Origin: Bradyrhizobium sp. dw_78
GTDB taxonomy: Bacteria > Pseudomonadota > Alphaproteobacteria > Rhizobiales > Xanthobacteraceae
Assembly: GCF_018449525.1 (NCBI RefSeq)
Contig: NZ_JAAVUS010000003.1
Location: 62,001-126,000, forward strand
DNA: 64,000 bases
Reading direction: 5' to 3'
Position numbers and translations under genes: made by a program. Below the pieces are notes generated by a model. The model did no database searches and was not told where the DNA came from. It saw only the letters and a program-made list of their open reading frames with translations. Positions 36,209 through 45,754 of this stretch are shown one piece after another (within the stretch, counting starts at the first letter, position 1; each line of letters begins with the position of its first letter).

Positions 36209-37105
36209 ATGAGTTCGCTTTCCGGCAGGCAGGGACCTCGCTACCGGCATCTGGCCGGCGAAGGCGAGCCCTATGAAACCATCGGTGTCGAAAAGCTGAC
36301 CCCGATCATCGGCGCGGAGATTTCGGGCGTCGACATCGGCGCAATGGTCTCGGACGACATCCGATCGAACCGCCAGATCGACGAGATCCATCGCGCACTG
36401 GCCGAAAACCTCGTGATCTTTTTTCGCGACCAGCACATCACGCCGCAACAGCATCTCGCCTTCGGCCGCAAGTTCGGCGAGTTGCACATTCATCCCGCCG
36501 CCCCGCATGAGGGTGACGATCCCGCGCTGATGAAGATCTATGCCGACAAGGATTCACCGCGCGCCAATGGCGAGGGCTGGCATTCGGACGTCTCCTGCGA
36601 TCCCGAGCCGCCGATGGGCTCGATCCTCCATATCAGGCAGTGCCCGCCGCGCGGCGGCGATACGCTGTTCGCCAACATGTATGCGGCATATGACGCGCTG
36701 TCGGATCGGATGAAGACCTATCTCGGCGGGCTGACGGCGCTGCATGACGGCGAGCCGATCTATCGCGGGCTCTACGCCAATTACGGCGTCGCCGACCGGC
36801 CGAGCTATCCCAGCGCCGAACATCCTGTCATCCGCACCCATCCGGCGACGGGCCGGAAGGCGCTTTACGTCAACCGCGGCTTCACCCGGCACATTGTCGG
36901 CATCCCCAGAGACGAGAGCGACGCCATGCTGGCCTATCTCTACCAGCACGCCGAGAACCCGCTGTTTCAGTGCCGCTTCCGCTGGACCGAAAACGCCGTC
37001 GCCTTCTGGGACAATCGCTGCGCCCAGCACCGCGCGATGTGGGATTACTGGCCGCATACCCGCGCCGGCACCCGCGTCACGATCAAGGGCGAGCGGCCGG
37101 TGTAG
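36209..37105 (+). CDS. TauD/TfdA-family alpha-ketoglutarate-dependent dioxygenase
   Basis: 298 aa, with GGGAGAA before the ATG. The Fe(II) triad is visible: HxD in EGWHSDVSCD and the distal His in CAQHRAMWDYWPHTRAGTRV, with the Arg that binds 2-oxoglutarate in the same segment. Family members oxidise taurine, 2,4-D, alkyl sulfates or similar acids. Substrate is uncertain because no sulfonate transporter is adjacent. It is convergent with the antiporter gene, four bases apart. Confidence 0.88.
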   Translation: MSSLSGRQGPRYRHLAGEGEPYETIGVEKLTPIIGAEISGVDIGAMVSDDIRSNRQIDEIHRALAENLVIFFRDQHITPQQHLAFGRKFGELHIHPAAPHEGDDPALMKIYADKDSPRANGEGWHSDVSCDPEPPMGSILHIRQCPPRGGDTLFANMYAAYDALSDRMKTYLGGLTALHDGEPIYRGLYANYGVADRPSYPSAEHPVIRTHPATGRKALYVNRGFTRHIVGIPRDESDAMLAYLYQHAENPLFQCRFRWTENAVAFWDNRCAQHRAMWDYWPHTRAGTRVTIKGERPV

Positions 37106-37109
37106 GGCG

Positions 37110-38711
37110 TCACATCTCGCGATATTCGCGGTTAGCGAGACTCGCTTCCTCGAGGTCGAGATCGCGCTCGATGTGGCGCCTGGTCTCGTCGGTGATCTTG
37201 CCGTCGCGCAGCAGGATGTGGATGAATTTCCGCTCCGAAGTGATCAGTTCGCGCGTCAGGTCGATTCCCGCCGCCGAGACATCGTCCGCTTCGGGATCGA
37301 GCGAATCCGGGAGCTGGTTGACCCGCGTCTCGTGGCGAGCACGCAGCAGCTTGACCACCTCGTCGGACAGTTCGCGGTCGTCGGTGATGGCATCGAGTGA
37401 TTTGAGCGCGGCGCCGAGCGCTTCACGCCGTGCGGCGATTTCGGCCTGCAGCTCAGCGACATGTTCGGTGTGTCCGGCGTCGGCGAGGCCGAGCCATCGC
37501 GTCACCCAGGGTAACGTGATGCCGAGGCCGACCAGTGTGATGAAGATGACACCGAAGCTGCAAAACAGGATCAGGTCGCGGTAGGGGAAGGCCTCGCCGT
37601 CAGGCAGCGTGAACGGCAGCGCCAGCGCCGCCGCCAGCGAGACCGTGCCGCGGACGCCAGTGAAAGCGACGACGAATGTTCCCTGCCAGCTCGGCAGCCG
37701 GTCGCGCTGGCCGCGGCGCTTGTCCCACTGCCGCTGCAGGTAGCTCACTGAAAATACCCAGGCGAAGCGCGCAATGACGACGACGGTGATGACGACCGCG
37801 ATCGCTAACAGAATATCGTCCAGCGGAAACGCTTTCGATTTCTCGATCAGCGAGCGCATCTGGAAGCCGGTCAGCAGGAACAGCAGCCCTTCGATCAGGT
37901 AGATCACCAAGTCCCAGAAGAAGATGCCCTGCAGGCGCGTTGTCGCCGAAATCAATAGCGGCCCGTTCCAGCTCATATAGAGGCCGCAGGCCACGGTTGC
38001 GATCACGCCGGAGCCGCCGAGATGCTCAGGTATCCAATAAGCGATGTAGGGCGTGAGCAAGGATAGCGTGATCTCGACCTGCGGATCGCGTGCGAAACGG
38101 CGTGCCCTTAAGCTGAGCCAGCCGACGGCGATGCCATACATGACCTCGCTCACATTGATCGCGACAAACGTGCCGCTCGCCTTTGTCAGCGAAAACATGC
38201 CGGTCGAGATCGCCGCCACCGAGAAGCGATACAGGATCAGCGCGGTGGCATCGTTCGCCAGCCCTTCGCCTTCCAGTATCACCAGGATCCGCCGCGGCAG
38301 ACCCAGCCTGCGGGCGATCGCCAGCGGCGCCACCACGTCCGGCGGCGCCACAATGGCGCCGAGCAGGAAACCGACATTCCACGGCAGCCCGATCAAATAG
38401 TGGGTGCCGGCCGCCACCACAAAAGCCGTGAAGATCACCGAGCCGACCGCGAGCAGGATGATCGGACGCAGGTTGAATTTGAATTCACGCCAGCTCATGG
38501 CGACGCTGGCCGAGTAGATCAGCGGCGGCAGCACCACCAGCAGCACCAGTTCGGGCGGCAATTCCAGCGACGGTATGCCCGGTACGAAGGCGAGCGCGAC
38601 GCCGGCCAGCAGCAGCAGGATCGCCGGCGCGACATTGATGCGCCGCGCCAACAGCGCGGTGCCCGCCAGCACCACAAGCAACACCAAAAAAATCTGGAAC
38701 CTGGCTTCCAT
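37110..38711 (-). CDS. Na+/H+ antiporter, CPA1 family
   Basis: 533 aa from ATG 38711; upstream residues in the same frame are not family-like. Twelve membrane helices are expected. The transport-site segment GAIVAPPDVVAPLAIARRLGLP and VILEGEGLANDATALILYR match the bacterial CPA1 (TIGR00831-type) antiporters with the functional Asp residues. GVRGTVSLAAALALPF is the conserved helix with the key Arg. A cytoplasmic C-terminal region of about 130 residues is charged and probably regulatory. It may export Na+ or K+ for pH homeostasis. Confidence 0.9.
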   Translation of the reverse strand: MEARFQIFLVLLVVLAGTALLARRINVAPAILLLLAGVALAFVPGIPSLELPPELVLLVVLPPLIYSASVAMSWREFKFNLRPIILLAVGSVIFTAFVVAAGTHYLIGLPWNVGFLLGAIVAPPDVVAPLAIARRLGLPRRILVILEGEGLANDATALILYRFSVAAISTGMFSLTKASGTFVAINVSEVMYGIAVGWLSLRARRFARDPQVEITLSLLTPYIAYWIPEHLGGSGVIATVACGLYMSWNGPLLISATTRLQGIFFWDLVIYLIEGLLFLLTGFQMRSLIEKSKAFPLDDILLAIAVVITVVVIARFAWVFSVSYLQRQWDKRRGQRDRLPSWQGTFVVAFTGVRGTVSLAAALALPFTLPDGEAFPYRDLILFCSFGVIFITLVGLGITLPWVTRWLGLADAGHTEHVAELQAEIAARREALGAALKSLDAITDDRELSDEVVKLLRARHETRVNQLPDSLDPEADDVSAAGIDLTRELITSERKFIHILLRDGKITDETRRHIERDLDLEEASLANREYREM

Positions 38712-38816
38712 GATGCCCGCTAATTTGCCTGCTGGTTCGGCGAGGTCAATGCGGCGGAAGGCGCGTCGGGGTGGCCGGTCGTGGAATTTCCCCGATCGCA
38801 GCCCGCGAACCAGGGT

Positions 38817-38850
38817 TTCGGGGCCACGCGCAAAATGCGCGCCCCGGAAT
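38817..38850. repeat. CCCGGAAT-type palindromic repeat
   Basis: GGGGC (38820-38824) pairs with GCCCC (38841-38845), with inner GCGCA/TGCGC, followed by CCGGAATGA. A short member of the dispersed family seen at 23980, 28325, 47855 and 63580; it lies between the DUF1345 stop and the antiporter start. Confidence 0.6.
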
Positions 38851-38866
38851 GAGGTTTTCCCGTCAC

Positions 38867-39553
38867 TCAAATCGCGCTGGCGGCGATGTTGACCATCAGG
38901 GCGACCAGCGCGGTGTTGTAGATAAAGGAGGCGATGCCGTGCGCGGTCGCGGTACGGCGGATCGTCTTGTTGGTAATGCCGACATCCGAGACCTGCGCGG
39001 TCATGCCGATCACGAACGAGAAATAGACGAAGTCCCAGTAGTCGGCATTTTCGTGGGTGTCGCCGCTTGGAAACTGCAAGCCGCCGGGCTTGGCGCCGCG
39101 ATAGAACTCATGCGCGTAATGCAGCGCGAAGGTGGTATGCACCGCGGCCCATGACAGCGCGATCGTCACGGTGGCCAGCGCCAGTTCCGGCACGCTGTGA
39201 TGTGAGGCGCCGAGCTCGAACACGATCGCGGCGATGCTGGCGAATGCGCCGAGTGCGGTCACCAGCAGGATCAGGAAGCGGCCGTCATCCTGCAGCACCG
39301 CGTTGCGCTTGATATGCGCCAGCCCGCTGCGCAGCATCATCGCATATACCAGCAACAGATACGCCGCGACGAAGATGTCCCAGCCGACCAGCGCGCGGGT
39401 CACCGGCCGCAGCGAGGCGGGCTGCAGCAGGAACGCCAGGATTCCGATGGCGACGGAGATGAAAGTACGGGGCCGCCCGTAAACCAGGCGGAGCGGCCTC
39501 GCCATCTTCCGGAAGCGTAGAACGACGGGATCTTCGGTTTCCTTGCCCGCCAT
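38867..39553 (-). CDS. DUF1345 family membrane protein
   Basis: 228 aa with six membrane helices. The family motif DYWDFVYFSFVIGMTAQVSDVGITNK is present near 175 and LSWAAVHTTFALHYAHEFY before it. Function unknown. It starts nine bases after the ispA-type gene stop on the same strand, so the two may be cotranscribed. Confidence 0.92.
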   Translation of the reverse strand: MAGKETEDPVVLRFRKMARPLRLVYGRPRTFISVAIGILAFLLQPASLRPVTRALVGWDIFVAAYLLLVYAMMLRSGLAHIKRNAVLQDDGRFLILLVTALGAFASIAAIVFELGASHHSVPELALATVTIALSWAAVHTTFALHYAHEFYRGAKPGGLQFPSGDTHENADYWDFVYFSFVIGMTAQVSDVGITNKTIRRTATAHGIASFIYNTALVALMVNIAASAI

Positions 39554-39562
39554 CGCCGCCCG

Positions 39563-40483
39563 TCAGTTCTTGCGGTCGGCGACGAAACGCGCTGCCGCGC
39601 GCAGCACGTCGCCCTTGGCGCCGAAGATCGAAAGCGCGGCATCGGCGCGCGCCAACAGGTCGCCCACCCGCTTTTTGGCGCCCTCGATTCCGAGCTGGGT
39701 GACGAATGTGGTCTTGCCCAGCGCCGCGTCCTGTCCGGTCTGCTTGCCGAGCGCCGTCGCGTCGCCCTCGACGTCGAGCAGGTCGTCGGCGATCTGGAAC
39801 GCTTCGCCGAGCGCGCGGCCGTAATCGTCGAGCGCCTGATATTCCTTTTGCGAGGACTGGCCGAGGATGGCGCCGGCGATGCAGCCATAGCGCAGCAGCG
39901 CGCCGGTCTTCATCTGCTGCAACCGCGCGACGTCGACCGGCTCGCGGTCGCCGAATCGGCCCTCGCCGGCGAGGTCGAGCATCTGGCCGCCCGCCATGCC
40001 GCCGATGCCGGCGGCCCGCGCCAGCGCGCGCGTGAGCAGGAGGCGCACATTGGCGTCCTTGTGGATCTCGTCGCGGGTGATGATGTCGAAGGCGAGCGTC
40101 AACAACGCGTCTCCGGCGAGGATCGCGGTGGCGTCGTCATAGGCCTTGTGCAGTGTGGGACGGCCGCGGCGCAGATCGCTGTTGTCCATCGCCGGAAGGT
40201 CGTCATGGATCAGCGAATAGCAGTGAATGCATTCCAGCGCCGCGCCCGCCAGCAGCGCGGCTTCGCGCGCCACGCCGAACGCGGCGGCGCTTTCGACCAC
40301 CAGGAACGGACGCAGCCGCTTGCCCCCGCCGAGGCTCGAATAACGCATGGCCTCGATCAGCCGCTTCGGGCGGACGATCTCGTCGGGCAGCGGCGCGTCG
40401 GCCAGGAGCCTCGCCAGCAGGGCTTCGGTGTCCTCCGCAGTCTGGTCCAGGCGTTTCGAAAAGTCGATGGCAGTACCGGTCAT
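39563..40483 (-). CDS. ispA: Polyprenyl (farnesyl-type) diphosphate synthase
   Basis: 306 aa from ATG 40483, which has GGAG nine bases upstream; an in-frame start at 40516 is less likely. The first Asp-rich motif is [17 protein letters not shown] and the second [20 protein letters not shown], both complete. [10 protein letters not shown] is the diphosphate-binding loop. The DDLPAMD spacing (extra residues between Asp pairs) is typical of bacterial short-chain farnesyl/geranylgeranyl synthases. It links with ispG and ubiG in this window as part of isoprenoid supply; no dxs is adjacent. Confidence 0.88.
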   Translation of the reverse strand: MTGTAIDFSKRLDQTAEDTEALLARLLADAPLPDEIVRPKRLIEAMRYSSLGGGKRLRPFLVVESAAAFGVAREAALLAGAALECIHCYSLIHDDLPAMDNSDLRRGRPTLHKAYDDATAILAGDALLTLAFDIITRDEIHKDANVRLLLTRALARAAGIGGMAGGQMLDLAGEGRFGDREPVDVARLQQMKTGALLRYGCIAGAILGQSSQKEYQALDDYGRALGEAFQIADDLLDVEGDATALGKQTGQDAALGKTTFVTQLGIEGAKKRVGDLLARADAALSIFGAKGDVLRAAARFVADRKN

Positions 40484-40586
40484 CAAGAATAGCTCCAGAT
40501 CGATTTGGCCGGACAATCGGTTATGGCAGAGGCTTCGTCAATTCCAGTGGCAGGTTGGCCTGCGCCTTAAAAGCGCTGGAAAACCC

Positions 40587-41336
40587 ATGTATTATCATAA
40601 AGATGTCACCCAAGGCCGGTCCATTCAGGGGATCGGGACCGAACCAGAAACATCAGATTTGCGCATTGCCCGGAATTTATTGCTGATTTTGATCATGGTG
40701 CTGGCGCTGCCCTATCTGCTGGCGCCGCTCTATCGCGTCGGCCATCCGGTGTCGACATTGATGGCCTGGCGCTGGCTGAAGGGAGCGCCGGTGTCGCGGC
40801 AATGGATCGATCTCGGCGCGATGTCGCCCGCGCTGCCGCGCTCGGTGGTCGCGGCCGAGGACGCGAAATTCTGCACCCATCACGGCATCGACTGGGATGC
40901 CCTGAACGGCGTGATCGAGGACGCGGAAGAGGGCGAGGCGACCCGCGGCGGCTCGACCATCACCCAGCAGGTGGCGAAAAACCTGTTCCTGTGGCCGGGA
41001 CGCAGCGTGGTCCGCAAGGCGCTCGAGTTTCCGCTGGCGCTCTGGATCGATTTCGTGCTGCCGAAACAGCGGATCCTGGAGATCTACCTCAATATCGCCG
41101 AGCTCGGGCCGTCCGGCCAGTTCGGCGCGGATGCCGGGGCGATATACGCGTTCGGCCATCCGGCCTCGGGCCTGTCGCCGCGCGAGGCGGCGTTGCTGGC
41201 GTCGATCCTGCCCAATCCGGTCAAACGCAGCGCCCGCAATCCGGGCCCCGGGGTGCGCCGGCTGGCCGGGACCTATATGGCCCGCGCCCAGGCTCAGGAA
41301 TTGCCACGGTGCTGGCGTGAAAATCGTGCCTTTTGA
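40587..41336 (+). CDS. mtgA: Monofunctional biosynthetic peptidoglycan transglycosylase
   Basis: 249 aa from ATG 40587. One N-terminal membrane helix (about 32-52) anchors a GT51 domain with [18 protein letters not shown] (catalytic Glu) and [21 protein letters not shown]. It has no transpeptidase domain, so it only polymerises lipid II. The second peptidoglycan polymerase in this window is the class A PBP at 17.4 kb. The end of the gene is close to an inverted copy of repeat family A. Confidence 0.93.
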   Translation: MYYHKDVTQGRSIQGIGTEPETSDLRIARNLLLILIMVLALPYLLAPLYRVGHPVSTLMAWRWLKGAPVSRQWIDLGAMSPALPRSVVAAEDAKFCTHHGIDWDALNGVIEDAEEGEATRGGSTITQQVAKNLFLWPGRSVVRKALEFPLALWIDFVLPKQRILEIYLNIAELGPSGQFGADAGAIYAFGHPASGLSPREAALLASILPNPVKRSARNPGPGVRRLAGTYMARAQAQELPRCWRENRAF

Positions 41337-41377
41337 GCCGATATCGGCCTGTTTTGGCCGTGAAAACCGCCTTGAAC

Positions 41378-41447
41378 TTCTGTTTTGACGCGGTTTCCTC
41401 ACGCCGACCGGTGCCCATTTCGCTCGAAAACGCTATAGCCTTGTGCG
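41378..41447 (-). repeat. Dispersed repeat family A, copy 4 (inverted)
   Basis: Read on the minus strand this gives TATAGCGTTTTCGAGCGAAA, ACCGGTCGGCGTGAGGAAAC and CGCGTCAAAACAGAA, matching the left two thirds of the family; the right palindrome is absent. It lies between mtgA and rpmF. Confidence 0.72.
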
Positions 41448-41562
41448 GCATCATCCTCTATAAGCCCGCCCTTATCGGCGTTTCAGCTCGCGCGCGCTCC
41501 CTAAGCGCTGAGCCGTCCGGCTGCGGACGATGCCCCTGCAAATACTCCTAGAGGATACCGAT

Positions 41563-41745
41563 ATGGCCGTTCCCCGAAGAAAAACATCGCCGTCACGGCG
41601 TGGCATGCGCCGTTCGGCGGATGCCCTGAAAAAGCCGACCTATGCCGAGGACAAGGATTCCGGCGAGCTGCGCCGTCCGCATCACCTCGATTTGAAAACC
41701 GGCATGTACAAGGGCCGGCAGGTTCTGAAGAAGAAAGAATCCTGA
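41563..41745 (+). CDS. rpmF: 50S ribosomal protein L32
   Basis: 60 aa with GAGGA seven bases before the ATG at 41563. [20 protein letters not shown] is the family start. The cysteine-free (C-minus) form is present, so it does not need zinc. A TGCCCGGGC/GCTCGGGCA hairpin 14 bases after the stop could end transcription, without a T tract. Confidence 0.97.
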   Translation: MAVPRRKTSPSRRGMRRSADALKKPTYAEDKDSGELRRPHHLDLKTGMYKGRQVLKKKES

Positions 41746-41944
41746 TTGCGGCGCGATTTGCCCGGGCTATTAAGGCTCGGGCATCGGCCTTGCGACCAGG
41801 GTCGAGCCCATCGGGTGGCGGCGCGGCCTGAATTCGGCCAATGCGTGAGATTAAGACGGTTCCAGCGGCGGGTTGTTAGGGGTATCCCAGGCTTCGCCTG
41901 AGGACACACTGATTCTCCCGCTCGAAAATAAGGCGCCGTCGTCT

Positions 41945-42586
41945 ATGGTCGGTTTTCCGCTGCTTTTGATTCCGGTCGCGATCTACAACATCATCGTCTT
42001 CCTGATGCCCGGCGTCTCCTTCACCGAGACGCTGGTGAACCTGCCCCTGGTGTCGGGCGCCGAGTGGCCGGTGACGCTGAGCGACGTTCTGTTGACGCTC
42101 GGCATCCTGCTGTTGCTGCTCGAAGTCATCAAGGGCGCCCGTCCCGGCGCGAAATATCTTACTGATCACCTGCTGTCGCTGATCATCTTCGGCTGCGCGG
42201 CCGCCGAATTCGTGATGTGGCCGCGATTCGGCAACTCGACCTATTTCCTGCTGGCTTTGCTTTCGCTGGCCGATTTCCTGTCGGGCAGCGCGCTGCATGT
42301 CCGGCGAGGAAGAGCGGCCGTGGCCGCGCCCGCGATATCCCGGCAGAGCGCCCGTAACAGCGAGCCGCCCGCAGCCGAACCCCATTTCAATCCGGCGCCG
42401 ATGCCTGCGCCCGCGTCCGTATCTGTTCCCGCACCGGAAGTGCCGGCTGCCGAAGCCGTGCCGCTGGGCCGTTCCGAACCTGACCCGGTGCAACCCGCCG
42501 CCTCAAGCCCGGCGTCGCCGCAAGTTCCTTCTCCGGAACTACAGCCCGGCGGCGTCCCCCCATCGGCGGAACAGCCGCCGCGTTAA
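41945..42586 (+). CDS. Hypothetical membrane protein with Pro/Ala-rich tail
   Basis: 213 aa from ATG 41945 (the frame is open from TTG 41873). Four membrane helices in the first 120 residues (FPLLLIPVAIYNIIVFLMPG and following), then a low-complexity tail rich in Pro, Ala, Ser and Glu. The membrane part begins like a conserved alphaproteobacterial protein of unknown function. No partner is evident. Confidence 0.65.
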   Translation: MVGFPLLLIPVAIYNIIVFLMPGVSFTETLVNLPLVSGAEWPVTLSDVLLTLGILLLLLEVIKGARPGAKYLTDHLLSLIIFGCAAAEFVMWPRFGNSTYFLLALLSLADFLSGSALHVRRGRAAVAAPAISRQSARNSEPPAAEPHFNPAPMPAPASVSVPAPEVPAAEAVPLGRSEPDPVQPAASSPASPQVPSPELQPGGVPPSAEQPPR

Positions 42587-42596
42587 CCGGATGGTT

Positions 42597-42881
42597 TCAG
42601 ATGATTTGCCGTGCCCGGGGACCGGCATCGGCCCGGTGCTGGCTGGTCCGGTAGGCGGATAGCGCGTCAGACGCGGTTGCCTGCCGCAGGCTGTGCGCCT
42701 GCGGGCTCTGCTCGCCCATCGCCATCAGTTGAGTGACGAAACTGGAGTCGGGCTGGGGCGGTTCGTGGCTCGACGACCATTCCGCCGTCTGGACCAGCGG
42801 CACCAGCGCAGTGCTGGCGGGCTTTGCGTCCAAGGGAACGCCGTCGGCTGCCGTCCGGTCTGTCTGGTTGTTACGCAACAT
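42597..42881 (-). CDS. Small hypothetical protein (PQ-rich, ends in RTSQHRAD)
   Basis: 94 aa from ATG 42881, which has an AGGGTA sequence just upstream. The block PDSSFVTQLMAMGEQSPQAHSLRQATASDALSAYR resembles a short conserved motif seen in several alphaproteobacterial small proteins (x-D-x-x-F-V-x-x-L-I ... P-Q-x-R ... A-x-x-A-L-x-A-Y), which is why I report it despite its size. It sits in a 500-base gap opposite to its neighbours. Function unknown. Confidence 0.5.
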   Translation of the reverse strand: MLRNNQTDRTAADGVPLDAKPASTALVPLVQTAEWSSSHEPPQPDSSFVTQLMAMGEQSPQAHSLRQATASDALSAYRTSQHRADAGPRARQII

Positions 42882-43086
42882 CGCTACCCTGACTGGCTGA
42901 CTGTTTCGTTTCGGGACTTTCAATCCCGCGTCATCCTTCCGTCGCAAGGGCTATGCCGAACTCATGGTTATCGTTCCATGCCGATCGCCAAAGGTGGTTT
43001 CCGGTTTATTTATGGGTCGTTAGCAGAGTAGGGGCTATCCTGATGGACAGGGAATTGCTCCGGCGGCGTCCCGAAGCGAGGCAGTT

Positions 43087-44781
43087 GTGACATTGGCCCC
43101 TCCACAAGCTTCGACCATCCTCGCGTTGCTCGGCCAGGCGGCCTTCGTGTGGGATATCGCAACCGACGAGATTGTCTGGAGCGATCACGTTGACTCGGTA
43201 TTTCCCGATATTCCGCGGGAAGCGCTGGCCAGCGGAGCCGCGTTCTCAAAGCTGATCGAACCAAGCCGCTCGATCCGCGTCGAGGCGTTGACACCGTCAC
43301 CGCTGGCGCGCAGCGGCGACGGTGCGCCCTACCGGATCGAATATGGTGTCCGCGCAACCACATCCGCGCCCATGATCTGGATCGAGGAAGCGGGCGTCTG
43401 GTTTGCCGGCCGCGACGGCAAGCCGGTGCGCGCGCAGGGCATCGTCCGCCTCAATAACGAACGCCACGCCCGCGACGAGCAGCTCCTGAAATTGTCGCGG
43501 CGCGATCCGCTGACCGGCGAACTCAACCGCACCCGACTGGTCGCCACGCTGGCCGAGACCGTGGAGGAAGCGGCGCGCTTCCGTACTTCATGCGCCTTCA
43601 TGCTGATCGGCATCGATCATCTGGCGCGGATCAACGACGCCTTCGGCTTCGACGTTGCCGATGCCGTGATTGAGGAAGTGGCCAAACGTATCCGCGCCAG
43701 ATTGCGCGCCGGCGACGTGCTCGGCCGCTTCTCCGGCAATAAATTCGGGCTGATCCTGAAAAATTGCACCGTCGATGACACCAAGGTCGCCGCCGAGCGT
43801 TTCCTGGCCGGTATTCGCGACGAAGTGGTGCCGACCAAATCCGGCCCGGTTTCCGTGACGGCGTCAATCGGCGCGGTCAGCGTGCCGCGCTATGCGCGCG
43901 ACGCCGACGAAGCCATCAACCGCGCCCAGGAAACGCTCGATACGGCAAAGCGGCGCCGTGCCGGTTCGTTTGCGCTGTGGCGCCCAAATGTCGAGCGCGA
44001 TGCGCAGCGTCGTGTCAACATCCGCGTCACCGACGAGATCGTCACCGCGCTGAACGAGCGGCGGATCGTGATGGCGTATGAGCCGGTGGTGGAAGCGCGC
44101 TCGCGCGATGCTGCATTCTACGAGTGCCTGGTCCGCATGGAGAAGCATGACGGCCAGATGCTGGCCGCGCCCGATATCGTCCCGGTCGCGGAAAGGCTCG
44201 GCCTGATACGGCTGGTCGATCACCGCGTGCTTGAGCTCGTGATCGCCGAGCTTGCGGCGTCGCCGGATGTGCGGCTCAGTCTCAACATCTCGCCCGAGAC
44301 CACGATGGATCCGGACTGGTGGAGCTCGATCGAGTCGCTGATGCGCGCGCATGAAGGCGTGGGCGAGCGGCTGATCGTGGAAATCACCGAGACGGTCGCG
44401 ATCCAGGATGTCGATGATGTTCGCGGCTTCGTGACGCGGCTGAAGAATTTCGGCAGCCGGTTCGCTATCGACGATTTCGGCGCGGGCTATACCTCGTTCC
44501 GGAATCTGCGCAAACTCGGCGTCGACATCGTGAAAATCGACGGCGCCTTCGTGCAGAACATCGCGCACTCGGCCGACGACCGCGCCTTCGTGCAGACCCT
44601 GATCGACCTGGCGCGCCGCCTGCAGATCAAGACGGTGGCGGAATGGGTTCAGGACGATGAATCGGCGGCTCTGCTGCGTGATTGGGGCTGCGACTACATC
44701 CAGGGACGCCTGATCGGGCTCGCCTCCGCAGAGCGGCCATGGCGCGCGAAGCCCGAAAAGATCTTGCCGGCGGCGAGCTGA
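43087..44781 (+). CDS. PAS-GGDEF-EAL protein, probable c-di-GMP phosphodiesterase
   Basis: 564 aa from GTG 43087, with an AGG about six bases upstream. Residues about 10-130 are PAS-like (FVWDIATDEIVWSDHV). The GGDEF domain (about 135-300) is degenerate: the signature is SGNKF rather than GGDEF, so it should not synthesise c-di-GMP. The EAL domain (about 315-560) keeps the catalytic set: ECLVR in place of EALxR, Asn in LNISPET, VEITET, DDFGAGYTSF, KIDGAFVQN, AEWVQD and YIQGRL. It probably hydrolyses c-di-GMP, with the PAS and GGDEF parts as sensors. Convergent with phaR. Confidence 0.9.
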   Translation: MTLAPPQASTILALLGQAAFVWDIATDEIVWSDHVDSVFPDIPREALASGAAFSKLIEPSRSIRVEALTPSPLARSGDGAPYRIEYGVRATTSAPMIWIEEAGVWFAGRDGKPVRAQGIVRLNNERHARDEQLLKLSRRDPLTGELNRTRLVATLAETVEEAARFRTSCAFMLIGIDHLARINDAFGFDVADAVIEEVAKRIRARLRAGDVLGRFSGNKFGLILKNCTVDDTKVAAERFLAGIRDEVVPTKSGPVSVTASIGAVSVPRYARDADEAINRAQETLDTAKRRRAGSFALWRPNVERDAQRRVNIRVTDEIVTALNERRIVMAYEPVVEARSRDAAFYECLVRMEKHDGQMLAAPDIVPVAERLGLIRLVDHRVLELVIAELAASPDVRLSLNISPETTMDPDWWSSIESLMRAHEGVGERLIVEITETVAIQDVDDVRGFVTRLKNFGSRFAIDDFGAGYTSFRNLRKLGVDIVKIDGAFVQNIAHSADDRAFVQTLIDLARRLQIKTVAEWVQDDESAALLRDWGCDYIQGRLIGLASAERPWRAKPEKILPAAS

Positions 44782-44849
44782 TTTGCCGCCGCGGCGTGCG
44801 CGGGGCCGACGTGCCGGGAATGCGCGCCCACAAAGCGCCGAAAGGGAAA

Positions 44850-45452
44850 CTACTCTTCCTTCTTCGTTTCCTTCGACATGCGCTCAAGGCGTTCCTGCAT
44901 GTCTTTCATCTGACGGCGGAGATCGTCGATATTGTCCGCTTCCGGCACCGCGTCAGAGGCCTTCTCTGATTCCGCCGTGCCCGTCGCGCCGCCGCGCGGC
45001 GGCACGAACGGCTTGAACATCGAGAAGGTTTGCTGAAACAACTCCATGTTGCGCCGGACATGTTCTTCCAGCGGCGCGAACGGCGTTCCGCTGAACGTGT
45101 TCGCGAGTTGCTTGCGGAATTTTTCCTGCTCGCGCGTCAGCGTGTCGATCGATTGCTCGAGATATTTCGGCACCACCATCTGCATGCTGTCGCCGTAGAA
45201 GCGGATCAGCTGCCGCAGGAACGTGGTCGGCAGCAAATTCTGGCCGGCCTTGTTTTCCTGTTCGAAGATGATCTGGGCCAGCACCGAGCGGGTGATGTCG
45301 TCGCCGCTCTTCGCGTCATAGACCAGAAAATCCTCGCCATCCTTCACCATCGCGGCGAGGTCTTCGAGCGTTACGTAGGTGCTGGTGCCGGTATTATAGA
45401 GCCGCCGGTTCGCGTATTTCTTGATCGTAGTGGGTTGGTCTGTTTTCGCCAT
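44850..45452 (-). CDS. phaR: Polyhydroxyalkanoate synthesis repressor PhaR
   Basis: 200 aa from ATG 45452 (a GTG at 45464 is an alternative). The N-terminal DNA/PHB-binding part IKKYANRRLYNTGTSTYVTL is diagnostic. The C terminus is a charged coiled coil (DDLRRQMKDMQERLERMS). PhaR binds PHB and DNA and represses phasin and granule genes. It is divergent from phaA, 300 bases apart. Not to be confused with the PhaR subunit of class IV synthases, which is unrelated. Confidence 0.95.
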   Translation of the reverse strand: MAKTDQPTTIKKYANRRLYNTGTSTYVTLEDLAAMVKDGEDFLVYDAKSGDDITRSVLAQIIFEQENKAGQNLLPTTFLRQLIRFYGDSMQMVVPKYLEQSIDTLTREQEKFRKQLANTFSGTPFAPLEEHVRRNMELFQQTFSMFKPFVPPRGGATGTAESEKASDAVPEADNIDDLRRQMKDMQERLERMSKETKKEE

Positions 45453-45754
45453 GGGCTCACACAATCACCGAGGACGGAAACCCGACGGCCTCGCCGAAGG
45501 GCAACGAGCAACGCAACGTCGTAAAGTAAGCATTTTCAACGAAGTTCGGCTACCGTTTTGTGCGCCACGGTTAATTCGGAAGCAGGCGGCTGCCCAGCAA
45601 ACCCTCAGCAGGTCCATTTTGAATGCGGCCAGGGTCGATTTCCGTCTTCTGGCCGATTGACACGTCTTGCCTAGATTAACAGGATAGAATCGAGAGACAG
45701 GCCCGCGCCATCCGGCCGCCCGCCATTCCATTTCTCAAGCTTCAGGAGATGTCC
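45453..45754. promoter_or_regulatory. phaR-phaA divergent regulatory region
   Basis: About 300 bases. It holds GCAGGCGGCTGC near 45583, an inverted GCAG-N4-CTGC arrangement reminiscent of the TGC-rich sites bound by PhaR in other species, and an AGGAG ribosome site at 45744-45748 six bases before the phaA ATG. No clear -35/-10 pair was recognised. Confidence 0.35.
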
